Positions 1 to 7,097 of a DNA stretch of 25,673 nucleotides are shown here, in pieces. Source of the stretch: PALSA-555 sp035468285. GTDB lineage: Bacteria; Actinomycetota; Acidimicrobiia; IMCC26256; PALSA-555. Where the stretch lies: NCBI GenBank assembly GCA_035468285.1, contig DATISY010000084.1:1-25673 (forward strand), written 5' to 3'. The notes below the pieces were generated by a model. It was not told where the DNA came from, did not search any database, and saw nothing but the letters and a program-made list of their open reading frames with translations. Each line of letters opens with the position of its first letter. The first letter of the stretch is position 1. The position numbers and the translations under genes were made by a program.

Positions 1-1
1 C

Positions 2-1351
2 GTGGGTGAAGTCAAGTACGCACGAGCGGAGGACGGCACGCATGTCGCCTACCGCGTGCTCGACGCCCATGTCGAATGCGTAGCCGGTAGAGACATCATC
101 ATGGCCTCCGGCGGCTTGATCCCGATGGAGGTGTTCGAAGACGATCCGGGGTTCGTGCGGCTCCTCGAAGGGCTCAGCAATCTCGGACGGGTCGTGGTGT
201 TCGATCGTCGGGGCCTCGGCTTGTCTGATCCGCTGGTCGACTTGGAGCGGCCGGTCCTGGACCAGTGGGCCGACGACCTCTCGGCTGTTGTGGAGGCGTC
301 GGGAGCCCAGGATGCGGTGGTCTTTGCGTGGGACGGCTACGGAGTCGCGACTCGGTTCGCTGCGAGGCACCCCGGCCGATTGCGCCTGCTTGTGCTCCAC
401 CATCCGATGATGGTTCCCGACGACCGTTGGGACACGTGGCTCGCCGAGCGGCGTGCCCTCGTGCGTGCGAACCTGGGCGGTGGTCGGGACCTCCTTGAGC
501 AGATCGCCCCGTCGCGCGCGTCGGATGCATCGTTTCGCGACTGGTACGCCCGTGCGGGGCGTGCTGGGGCGAGTCCGGCGACTGCAGCCCGGATCTGGGA
601 ATCGGTGTTCAGCTCTCGACCGCGCGACCAACTCTTCAGTCAGGTCGAGACGCCGACGTTGGTGTTGCACCGCCGCGACAACGTCTACCTACCCGCTGAG
701 GCAGTGCGCCTTGCGGTGTCGCAAATCAGGGGGGCGACTCTCGTCGAGCTCAATGGTGCCGATCACTTCCCGTTTATCGGTGATGTCGACGCGTTGGTCG
801 CTGAGATCGCCGACTTTGTCGTGGGTGAGCGCCGACTCCCACCCCCTCAGCGCCTCCTCGCGGCTCTGATGTTCACCGATCTCGTCGCATCCACTGAACG
901 CGCCGCATCACTCGGTGACGACCACTGGAAGTCCGTTCTCGACCGCCACGACGCTACGGTACGAGCAGCGGTCGGAGGTTGCGGCGGCAACGTGGTCAAG
1001 ACCACCGGCGACGGCGTGCTTGCGCTACTACCGTCCGCAGGTGCTGCGGTGCGTGCGGCCGAACGGGTACGCGGCACGCTCGCGGCGGACGGGCTTGACG
1101 TACGCATCGGCATCCACGTCGGCGACGTCGACCGTCGCGGCAGCGACGTATCCGGGCTTGGTGTGCACGTGGCAGCCCGCGCGATGGCGGTTGCCGATCC
1201 CGGTCAGGTCGTGGTGACCGCATCTGTTCCCACCGCCCTCACCGGCCAGGCCGCGGCCTTCGAAGCGCTCGGCGCACACAAGCTCAAAGGTGTGCCGGGC
1301 ACGTGGGAACTGTTCCGACTAGCCGAAGACACCGCAGTCAGGAATATTTGA
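2..1351 (+). CDS. Alpha/beta hydrolase fused to class III adenylate/guanylate cyclase
   Basis: A two-domain protein of 449 residues. Residues 1-275 form an alpha/beta-hydrolase fold (FDRRGLGLSD at 67-76; GADHFPF with the likely catalytic His255). Residues 288-440 form a class III nucleotide cyclase catalytic domain: FTDLVAST at 291-298 with metal ligand Asp293, KTTGDG at 343-348 with second metal Asp347, RIGIHVGD at 378-385, and VAARAMA with Arg403. The usual Asn of the VNxAAR motif is His399, a variant I recall as common in actinobacterial hydrolase–cyclase fusions. The cyclase half would make cAMP or a related cyclic nucleotide in the cytoplasm, and the hydrolase half probably acts as a ligand sensor. 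At the nucleophile elbow Asp111 (WDGYG) replaces the expected Ser. The GTG start lies one base from the window edge; it matches the family start, but an upstream start cannot be excluded. Confidence 0.9.
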   Translation: MGEVKYARAEDGTHVAYRVLDAHVECVAGRDIIMASGGLIPMEVFEDDPGFVRLLEGLSNLGRVVVFDRRGLGLSDPLVDLERPVLDQWADDLSAVVEASGAQDAVVFAWDGYGVATRFAARHPGRLRLLVLHHPMMVPDDRWDTWLAERRALVRANLGGGRDLLEQIAPSRASDASFRDWYARAGRAGASPATAARIWESVFSSRPRDQLFSQVETPTLVLHRRDNVYLPAEAVRLAVSQIRGATLVELNGADHFPFIGDVDALVAEIADFVVGERRLPPPQRLLAALMFTDLVASTERAASLGDDHWKSVLDRHDATVRAAVGGCGGNVVKTTGDGVLALLPSAGAAVRAAERVRGTLAADGLDVRIGIHVGDVDRRGSDVSGLGVHVAARAMAVADPGQVVVTASVPTALTGQAAAFEALGAHKLKGVPGTWELFRLAEDTAVRNI

Positions 1352-1352
1352 A

Positions 1353-1362
1353 GACCGCGGTC
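1353..1362. other. 10-bp perfect palindrome after the cyclase gene
   Basis: GACCGCGGTC lies two bases past the cyclase stop codon. No U-tract follows, so it is not a convincing terminator. The rest of the roughly 110-bp gap up to the HAD gene holds only that gene's presumed promoter and one copy of a 15-bp repeat. Confidence 0.3.
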
Positions 1363-1446
1363 GAGATCGCACGACCGAGTCGCGCACGAAGCAGCACCCC
1401 CAACATATTGCCCAATACCATCTCGATCCGTGGCCTTCGGTGACCT

Positions 1447-1452
1447 TACGAT
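1447..1452 (+). promoter_or_regulatory. -10 hexamer TACGAT of a probable leaderless HAD mRNA
   Basis: TACGAT ends 9 nt before the ATG at 1462. There is no Shine-Dalgarno, and the predicted transcription start falls at or next to that ATG. No clear -35 element is seen. Confidence 0.45.
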
Positions 1453-1461
1453 TGCATGGAA

Positions 1462-2169
1462 ATGGTGACTGCCGTCCTCTTCGACTTCTATGGGACGATC
1501 GCCCAAGCGACTCACTGGGTCTCGATCGATGTCGTTCTCGGCGAGCGTGGCCACGTCCTGTCCGACGAGGTGCGGGATCGCTGGTGGAACAGCGGCGTAG
1601 ACGGAATCGAGCACATCGAGCACTCCCAGAGCCGTGACCACTACCAGGCGTGGCAACGACAACGGCTGCTGGCCATGCTGGCAGAGACTGATGTGCACCC
1701 CGGTGAGTACGAGGCAATCCTCGAGCAGTTCCGCCATGGGAACGCGACTCGGGTCCTGGAGGCGTACCCGGAGACATCGGGCGTGCTCCACGCGTTGCGG
1801 GAGCAGGGGTTGCGTGTTGGCATCTGCTCCAACTGGGACTGGGACCTCAGCGAAGCAGTCGACGAGGTCGGCGTCGCGGACCTGGTCGAGGTGGTCGTGT
1901 CCTCGGCGTGGGCGGGTGCCCGCAAGCCCCACCCCAGGATCTTCGAGCAGTCCCTCGCCAAGTTGGGCGTCGCTGCCGCCGAGGTCGTGTTCGTCGGCGA
2001 CACCTGGGGGCCCGACGTCGTGGGTCCGCAAGCTATGGGGATGCGACCCGTCTACCTTCGACGTGACGGGCACTGGCCCGATGACACTGCACCGCAGACG
2101 CTGAACGACGGGGTCACCGTCGCCGCGGACCTGACCGCCGTCTTGGATCTCATCGAGGAGGAAGCGTGA
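1462..2169 (+). CDS. HAD-superfamily hydrolase
   Basis: A 235-residue HAD hydrolase. Motif I is DFYGTI with nucleophile Asp8; motif II is the Ser in ICSNWDW; motif III is the Lys in ARKPHPRIF; motif IV is VGDTWGPD. The position two after the nucleophile, normally the general acid Asp in phosphatases, is Tyr10, as in L-2-haloacid dehalogenases and some other HAD subgroups. The substrate therefore need not be a phosphate ester. The cap is the helical C1 type expected between motifs I and II. Two ATGs lie six bases apart (1456 and 1462); I chose the second because it fits both the family start and a -10 hexamer 9 nt upstream. The gene is alone on the plus strand, convergent with the VOC gene. 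Confidence 0.88.
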   Translation: MVTAVLFDFYGTIAQATHWVSIDVVLGERGHVLSDEVRDRWWNSGVDGIEHIEHSQSRDHYQAWQRQRLLAMLAETDVHPGEYEAILEQFRHGNATRVLEAYPETSGVLHALREQGLRVGICSNWDWDLSEAVDEVGVADLVEVVVSSAWAGARKPHPRIFEQSLAKLGVAAAEVVFVGDTWGPDVVGPQAMGMRPVYLRRDGHWPDDTAPQTLNDGVTVAADLTAVLDLIEEEA

Positions 2170-2279
2170 CCAGCACCGTGCCGTCCCGACCGGCACGACA
2201 CGCGCGACCGAGTCGGGAGCGGCTGCAGCGGATGCACCCAATGCTCGTGCAGTGGCGAGGGACACCGGTCCTCGGGTGA
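2166..2279 (+). CDS. Possible 37-aa ORF overlapping the HAD stop (GTGA)
   Basis: A GTG overlapping the HAD stop codon as GTGA opens a frame of 37 codons rich in Arg and Pro. The arrangement resembles the coupled overlaps elsewhere in this window, but I recognise no family and there is no Shine-Dalgarno. It fills most of the roughly 165-bp gap between the convergent HAD and VOC genes. It could equally be chance or a gene remnant. Confidence 0.2.
   Translation: MTSTVPSRPARHARPSRERLQRMHPMLVQWRGTPVLG
2177..2197. terminator. Weak stem-loop downstream of HAD gene
   Basis: A 7-bp stem (CGTGCCG/CGGCACG) with a 7-nt loop lies 8 nt past the HAD stop. There is no U-tract, so termination here would be Rho-dependent or inefficient. 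Confidence 0.25.
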
Positions 2280-2335
2280 GCCATACCTCGGAGAGTTCGC
2301 GCCGCGAGGGTCGATCCGCCAGTCCGTCTGAGCTG

Positions 2336-2725
2336 TCAGAGGCCGGCGTCGTAGCAGCGCAGCTCAACGGTGTTGGCGTCGGGATCGCGGACGTAGAGGC
2401 TCGTCGCGGTCCCCTGGGCGCCGAACAGACCCTCGATCGGCCCGTCTCCGATCACGTCGAAGTCGCCGGACGCGGCGAGCCCGCCGAGATCAGTGCGGTC
2501 GATCACGAGGCACAGGTGGTCGACGTTCACACCGGAGCGGTCGCTCGCGAGAAGATCGATGATGGTGTGGCCGTCGATCCGCACCGATGGGAACGGGGCT
2601 TCGCCGGACCGCCAGGCGTCGACGCGCACGGGCCTCAGCCCGAGCCGATCGAGATACCAGGCGAGGGACCGTTCGACGTCAGTGCAGTTCAGCACGATGT
2701 GGTCGAGGCCGGTGACGTGCACCAC
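2336..2725 (-). CDS. VOC-family (glyoxalase/dioxygenase fold) protein
   Basis: A 129-residue single-module vicinal-oxygen-chelate protein. It shows the family's first strand TGLDHIVLN with metal-ligand His9, the second-half strand VDHLCLVID, and the closing VRDPDANTVELR with the Glu ligand. Members bind a divalent metal and act as glyoxalases, epimerases, extradiol dioxygenases or resistance proteins; this one cannot be assigned further. The start is one of two adjacent GTG codons (2725 or 2722), 10 nt after the acyl-CoA dehydrogenase stop. An upstream in-frame ATG would run deep into that gene and add residues foreign to the fold. It is the last gene of the acyl-CoA synthetase operon, so a small acyl-CoA or hydroxy-acid substrate is conceivable. 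Confidence 0.85.
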   Translation of the reverse strand: MVHVTGLDHIVLNCTDVERSLAWYLDRLGLRPVRVDAWRSGEAPFPSVRIDGHTIIDLLASDRSGVNVDHLCLVIDRTDLGGLAASGDFDVIGDGPIEGLFGAQGTATSLYVRDPDANTVELRCYDAGL

Positions 2726-2735
2726 GGCGGCGAAC

Positions 2736-3899
2736 CTACCCGCGGGGAAGACCGAGGATGCGCTCCGCGATGATGTTCTTCTGCACCTCGGAGGTGCCAC
2801 CGGCGATGGACGCGGCGCCGCTCCAGAGCCATTGGCGTTGCCAGCGGCCGTCATCCGGGTTCTCGTCCGCGGCGCGCCACAGCGGCGCCGCGGGGCCGCA
2901 GAGGTCGACGCCGAGCGCGGAGAGTCGCTGCGTCATGTCGGTCCAGGCGAGCTTCACCCAGCTCGTCTCGGGTCCGGGCTCGAGGTCACGGGCCAGCCGG
3001 GACAGGGTCCGCCAGTTGTGCAGGCGCAGCACACGCGTGTCGACGTACGACTGGGCGAGCCGGTCGCTGGTCTCGGCGTCGTCGAGGGCGTGCCGCTCGT
3101 GGGCGAGGCCGTAGAGCTCGTCGAGGAAGACCTCGTGGACGACCTGCTCCTTGAAGGCGAAGATCGTCCCCCGCTCGTGGGCCAGGGTGGTGCTCGCCAC
3201 CCGCCATCCCTCGTTGAGTGCGCCCACGAGCTGGTCGGTTGGGACGAAGACTTCGTCGAGGAACACCTCGTTGAACTCGGCTTCGCCGGTGACCTGGACC
3301 AGCGGTCGCACGTCGACGCCGGCCGCGTCCATGTCGAGCACGAGGTAGGAGATCCCGCGGTGCGACGGCGCGTCGGGGTTCGTGCGGGCGAGACAGATCC
3401 CCCAGCGGGACCACTGGGCATAGCTGGTCCAGACCTTCTGGCCTGAGACCAGCCAGCCGCCGTCGACGGGCTCCGCACGCGTCGCGAGGGCGGCGAGGTC
3501 GGAGCCCGCCCCGGGCTCGGAGAACAGCTGACACCAGAGCTCGGTGGCGTCGAGGATCGATGGGAGCCACCGTTGCTTCTGGTCTTCGGTCCCGAGCGCG
3601 AGGAGGGTCGGACCCACGTTGTTGACGCCGACCCGGTTCACGGGTTGCGGGGCGCGGGCCCGGGCGTACTCCATGTTGAAGATGGCGAGCTGGACGGGTG
3701 ACGCGCCGCGTCCCCCGTACTCGACGGGCCAGTGGATCCCGACCCAGCGGTCGCGGGCGAGCCTGGCCTGCCAGGCACGGCCCCACGCGACCTCGTCGTC
3801 CAGCGACGAGAACGATGGTGGCGCGGCGAGGTGGGACGCGAGCCAGTCGCGGATCTCGTCCGCGAAGGATCGCTCCTCGTCGGTGTACGCGAGGTTCAC
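2736..3899 (-). CDS. Acyl-CoA dehydrogenase
   Basis: A full-length 387-residue FAD-dependent acyl-CoA dehydrogenase. It shows the helical N-terminal domain, FAD/substrate motif LFSEPGAGSD (125-134), the beta-domain stretch VSGQKVWTSYAQ (151-162) and C-terminal AGGTSEVQKNIIAERIL (366-382). It would introduce an alpha,beta double bond into an acyl-CoA and pass electrons to ETF. The canonical catalytic Glu of the YEGT motif is replaced (AGGT), so the base must lie elsewhere, as in isovaleryl-CoA dehydrogenase-type or steroid-type FadE enzymes. The GTG start overlaps the stop of the upstream acyl-CoA synthetase by 4 bp (GTGA), implying translational coupling. Confidence 0.93.
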   Translation of the reverse strand: MNLAYTDEERSFADEIRDWLASHLAAPPSFSSLDDEVAWGRAWQARLARDRWVGIHWPVEYGGRGASPVQLAIFNMEYARARAPQPVNRVGVNNVGPTLLALGTEDQKQRWLPSILDATELWCQLFSEPGAGSDLAALATRAEPVDGGWLVSGQKVWTSYAQWSRWGICLARTNPDAPSHRGISYLVLDMDAAGVDVRPLVQVTGEAEFNEVFLDEVFVPTDQLVGALNEGWRVASTTLAHERGTIFAFKEQVVHEVFLDELYGLAHERHALDDAETSDRLAQSYVDTRVLRLHNWRTLSRLARDLEPGPETSWVKLAWTDMTQRLSALGVDLCGPAAPLWRAADENPDDGRWQRQWLWSGAASIAGGTSEVQKNIIAERILGLPRG

Positions 3900-5659
3900 A
3901 GGTCCCAGAAACGTTCGCGGCCGTGCTGCACGAACGACTGATGCAGACGGTCCTGGTCGTCATCGGTGAAGGCCCGGTAGGTCGGCTCGTTCCGTCCCCG
4001 GACGAAGACCGGGTCACCGCCGACCCTGTCCGAGCGCCATTTCTGGTGCACGAGGGTGCGTTTGACGATCTTGTTCGTCCCGGTCGTCGGCGGGTCGAGC
4101 AGCAGCCGGAGGAATCGCGGCCGCCACTTGGGTCCGATCTCCGCCTGGCGGTCGAGCCACGCCGCGAAGGCGTCGGGATCGAAGCCCGACGGTTCGGTGA
4201 CGACCAGGCCGGCCATCACCTGGTCGCCCGCCTGGTCGTCGGGCACGCCGTACGCAGCCGCGAGGACGACGCCGGGCGCCCGGGCGATGGCCGATTCGAT
4301 GGGCTGCGCGGGGAAGTTCTCCCCGTCGACGCGGATCCAGTCGGCGTTGCGACCGGCGAAGTAGAGGTAACGGTCCGTGTCGAGGTACCCGAGGTCACCG
4401 GTCCAGTACCAGCCGAAGCGCAGCGTCCGGTCGTTGGCCTCCGCGTTGTTGTAGTACCCCTCGAACGGTCCTGCGCCGGCGGTGTTGACGATCTCCCCGA
4501 CGCATTCGTCGGCGTTGAGGAGCATCCCGCGCTCGTCGAACCGGGCTGCGGGGAGCTCGTGGCCGTCGTCGTCGACGACCTGGACGTTCTCCCCGACCTG
4601 GCCGAGGGCCCCGGCTCGCTCCTCAGCGTCTCGGTTCACGGCGACACCTCCCTCGGTGGCGCCGTACGCGTCGATCACCTCGACGTCGAAGCGGGTCGCG
4701 AATCGTTCCACGATCTCCGGGGATCCCTCGTTGCCGAACGCGACCCTGAGTGAGTTATCGGCGTCGTCGGGCTGTTCGGGTGTCGACAGGATGTAGGCGA
4801 GGGGCTTGCCGGTGTAGTTGAAGTACGTGGACTGGTAGCGGCGGATGTCGGGCAGCCATCGGGAGGCGCTGAACCGGCGGGCCAGACCGACTGCGGCGCC
4901 GTGGACGATGGACGGTGCCCAGCCGACCATCAGCGCGTTGGAGTGGAACAACGGCATGCAGATGTAGCCGGTGTCATCGGCGGTGAGGTCCATGATGATC
5001 CCCATCCGGGTTCCGGTGACGAGGAAGCGCCGTTGGGTGCAGATGACCGCCTTGGGCGCGTCGGAGGTGCCGGAGGTGAAGATCAGGGCCCAGAGCGTGT
5101 CGGGATCGGGCTCGAGGCCGGGATCGTCGTCGCCGACGGTGGCCAGGGCGTCATCGAGGTCGTCGCCCAAGGACCGGTCGGGATCGTCGTCGTCGACGAA
5201 GCGTCGGCTGGTCAGGATTGGCGGCAGATCGACGGCGATCGGGTCGAGCTTCTCGACGTGGCGCGGCTCGGTGATCACCAGATTGCAATGCGTGTGGGTT
5301 GCGTCGCGGAGGAGGTGCTCGCCGCGGCGGGTGTGGTTGAGCCCGACGACGGTGGCGCCGATGAGGGCGGCGCCACCGAGCGCGAACAGGTAGTCCGGCG
5401 TGTTGTCGAGCAGGACCGCCACGTGCGGGGGCCGGTCGGGATTCAGGCGGGACTGGAACAGGTTCGCGAAGCGGCGGCTCTCCCGGGCGTACTCGGCGTG
5501 GGTCCAGACGCGGTTTTCGAACTTGATCGCGGGCCGGGGGGCACGGTCGGGGTCGGCGGCGTTGGCCCGCAGGAGCGCGGCCGCGTTCGGCGCGGGCATC
5601 GCCGCCTCGCCGGGAGCGGGGACGGTCCGGCGGCGCGTCGAATGGCCGGAGTTGGACAC
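3896..5659 (-). CDS. Acyl-CoA synthetase (FadD-like, ANL superfamily)
   Basis: An AMP-forming acyl-CoA ligase of 587 residues from the GTG at 5659, or 567 from an ATG at 5599. Positions in the longer form: ATP-binding P-loop FTSGTSDAPK at 194-203, YGATEGG at 332-338, TGD at 420-422, the hinge and adenine-binding stretch YFAGRNADWIRVDGENFP, and the C-terminal catalytic Lys530 in GTNKIVK. It activates a carboxylic acid as the acyl-adenylate and then the CoA thioester, probably supplying the acyl-CoA dehydrogenase encoded next. The GTG is favoured because TAGCCT ends 7 nt upstream, the spacing seen at other leaderless genes here. The ATG at 5599 has a modest GAGG Shine-Dalgarno and fits the family N-terminus equally well. 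It resembles mycobacterial FadD17-like enzymes, but the exact substrate is not visible. Confidence 0.92.
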   Translation of the reverse strand: MSNSGHSTRRRTVPAPGEAAMPAPNAAALLRANAADPDRAPRPAIKFENRVWTHAEYARESRRFANLFQSRLNPDRPPHVAVLLDNTPDYLFALGGAALIGATVVGLNHTRRGEHLLRDATHTHCNLVITEPRHVEKLDPIAVDLPPILTSRRFVDDDDPDRSLGDDLDDALATVGDDDPGLEPDPDTLWALIFTSGTSDAPKAVICTQRRFLVTGTRMGIIMDLTADDTGYICMPLFHSNALMVGWAPSIVHGAAVGLARRFSASRWLPDIRRYQSTYFNYTGKPLAYILSTPEQPDDADNSLRVAFGNEGSPEIVERFATRFDVEVIDAYGATEGGVAVNRDAEERAGALGQVGENVQVVDDDGHELPAARFDERGMLLNADECVGEIVNTAGAGPFEGYYNNAEANDRTLRFGWYWTGDLGYLDTDRYLYFAGRNADWIRVDGENFPAQPIESAIARAPGVVLAAAYGVPDDQAGDQVMAGLVVTEPSGFDPDAFAAWLDRQAEIGPKWRPRFLRLLLDPPTTGTNKIVKRTLVHQKWRSDRVGGDPVFVRGRNEPTYRAFTDDDQDRLHQSFVQHGRERFWDL

Positions 5660-5666
5660 GGTGGTC

Positions 5667-5672
5667 AGGCTA
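5667..5672 (-). promoter_or_regulatory. -10 hexamer TAGCCT before acyl-CoA synthetase
   Basis: TAGCCT lies 7 nt before the GTG at 5659, consistent with a leaderless transcript. A second -10-like hexamer, TAGCGT, lies at 5745-5740 and abuts the palindrome at 5726-5741. Confidence 0.4.
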
Positions 5673-5725
5673 CCGACCGCCTTCCCGACGGGTCGTTGAT
5701 CGCGGCGCGAGCGAGACAACCCGGG

Positions 5726-5741
5726 GTGTCACGGCTGACAC
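5726..5741. promoter_or_regulatory. Palindrome GTGTCA-cggc-TGACAC, candidate operator
   Basis: A perfect 6-bp-arm inverted repeat with a 4-bp centre lies between the divergent acyl-CoA synthetase operon and the 5839 gene. Position and symmetry suit a dimeric repressor site controlling one or both directions. No regulator is encoded beside it. Confidence 0.4.
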
Positions 5742-5824
5742 GCTACGCGGGGGTCTCGCGGCGCGCGCCGACCGCGTGCCGCCCACATGGCCCCGTGGCG
5801 TGGGGCGGCGGCGGCGGTGCTCCG

Positions 5825-5830
5825 TAGACT
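5825..5830 (+). promoter_or_regulatory. -10 hexamer TAGACT of a probable leaderless mRNA
   Basis: TAGACT ends 8 nt before the ATG at 5839. There is no Shine-Dalgarno, so transcription likely begins at or very near the start codon. Confidence 0.45.
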
Positions 5831-5838
5831 TCCCGGCG

Positions 5839-6477
5839 ATGGAGGATCGAGACACTCCCGGCCTGTATCTCGAGATGACCGACCTTTCGGTCGGCGACTA
5901 CGCGGCGACTCGGGTGCCGACCGTGCTGGCGGCCGACATGGTCCGCCGCGCCACCTGGTGGCGGAACGTGAATCGGGACCGCGCCGATCTGCCCCGCGAC
6001 CTGCCCGAGTTCGGGCTCCTCGGCGTGTACGAGGTCGAACGGGGGTTCTCACCCCCCGATGCCCCCGCTGGGATCACCGGACACCACTTCCGGCGCACGG
6101 GGCGACCCGGGCAGGGGCGGCTCACCGGGCGGCCGACGGTCGGGCTGTCGTTGGTTCTGATCAGCCCGACGGAGCCGTCGCGGGCCCAGGACCTGCGGGA
6201 CTGGGCGGACTTCGTGCACCTCCGCCACATCGCCGAGGTCGGGGTGCCGGGCTACTCGATGGTCACCCCCTACGAGCGCGTCGAGGGGGGTGATCCCCGC
6301 TTTCTCCACTTCTATGAGATGGACACCGACGACCCCGAGACGGCGTTCCAGGCGATGACGCCGTTGGTCCGCGAGCGGCTCGCCGACCGGGACGCGTATC
6401 GGCGCTGGGCCGGCCACGAGGCGCTGCGGATCATGTACGTGAACAGCTTCCGACGCGTCGGTGCCCGCTCGTCATGA
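5839..6477 (+). CDS. Conserved-looking protein of unknown function
   Basis: A 212-residue soluble protein with no signal peptide or membrane segment. I do not recognise the family with certainty. Its C-terminal half (strand SLVLISPTEP, then DFVHLRHIAEVGVPGYS and RFLHFYEMDTDDPETAF) has the beta-alpha-beta rhythm of dimeric alpha/beta-barrel (EthD/Dabb-like) proteins; this is a fold guess only. The ATG at 5839 is chosen because it gives the typical N-terminus and has a -10 hexamer 8 nt upstream; a frame extending to 5776 would add a basic low-complexity tail. The stop overlaps the nitroreductase start by 4 bp (ATGA), so the two are co-translated and may act on one substrate, for instance a redox-active aromatic. 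Confidence 0.75.
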   Translation: MEDRDTPGLYLEMTDLSVGDYAATRVPTVLAADMVRRATWWRNVNRDRADLPRDLPEFGLLGVYEVERGFSPPDAPAGITGHHFRRTGRPGQGRLTGRPTVGLSLVLISPTEPSRAQDLRDWADFVHLRHIAEVGVPGYSMVTPYERVEGGDPRFLHFYEMDTDDPETAFQAMTPLVRERLADRDAYRRWAGHEALRIMYVNSFRRVGARSS

Positions 6478-7073
6478 CCGACCTTTTCGAGGTGATCCGG
6501 TCGCAGCGCGCGTGTCGGGACTTCGCGGATACACCGGTCGACGATGCGCTCGTGGCGCAGGTCCTCGACGCGGCGACGCATGCTCCCAGTGCGGAGAACC
6601 GTCAGCCGTGGGTCTTCGTGGTGGTGCGCGACGCCGAGACCCGGCGTCGTCTCCACGACCTCGGTGAGCAGGCCTGGGAGCGGGGCGGACGCGCGTACTC
6701 GACGGGGCGGCTCCCGGACCGGCTGCTCGCCGACGTGGAGCACGGGATCGCCGGGGGCGGCTACCGGGGCGCTCCGGTCGTCGTCGTCGTGGCCGCCGAC
6801 ACCGCCCGGGGGCATCCCGCGACGGTCCCGGCATCGATCTTCCCGGCGGTGCAGAACCTGCTGCTCGCCGCGCACGGGACGGGCCTGGGCTCCGCGTTGA
6901 CCACGCTCACCACCGGGTTCGCGTCGGAGCTCGCCGCGCTGCTCGACCTCCCCGACCATGTCGTCGCGCAGGCGGTCGTGCCCCTCGGGTACCCGGCCCG
7001 GCCGCTCGGGCCCCCTCGCCGGGAGCCCTTCGCCGAGCACACCTACCGCGACCGGTTCGGGGTCGCCTGGTAG
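6474..7073 (+). CDS. Nitroreductase-family FMN oxidoreductase
   Basis: A 199-residue nitroreductase-fold flavoprotein. The FMN-phosphate motif RSQRACRDF is at 9-17, THAPSAENRQPW follows near residue 40, and the C-terminal stretch VVPLGYPARPLGPPRREP is typical. Family members use FMN and NAD(P)H to reduce nitro groups, quinones or enones, and some are dehalogenases or flavin destructases. The specific substrate is not evident. Its ATG overlaps the preceding stop (ATGA), so it forms a two-gene operon with the unknown protein at 5839. It converges with the rhamnosidase gene across a 24-bp gap that holds no recognisable terminator. Confidence 0.9.
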   Translation: MTDLFEVIRSQRACRDFADTPVDDALVAQVLDAATHAPSAENRQPWVFVVVRDAETRRRLHDLGEQAWERGGRAYSTGRLPDRLLADVEHGIAGGGYRGAPVVVVVAADTARGHPATVPASIFPAVQNLLLAAHGTGLGSALTTLTTGFASELAALLDLPDHVVAQAVVPLGYPARPLGPPRREPFAEHTYRDRFGVAW

Positions 7074-7097
7074 CCACCGCGCCCGCCCCTGCGAGGG

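Noticed and set aside
2167..2330. Possible second selenoprotein: reading through the HAD TGA gives a Cys-rich tail (CSGCTQCSC)
   Set aside because: The HAD fold is complete at the stop, no SECIS-like hairpin with a G-starting loop is evident, and the tail looks like an out-of-frame reading of GC-rich DNA.
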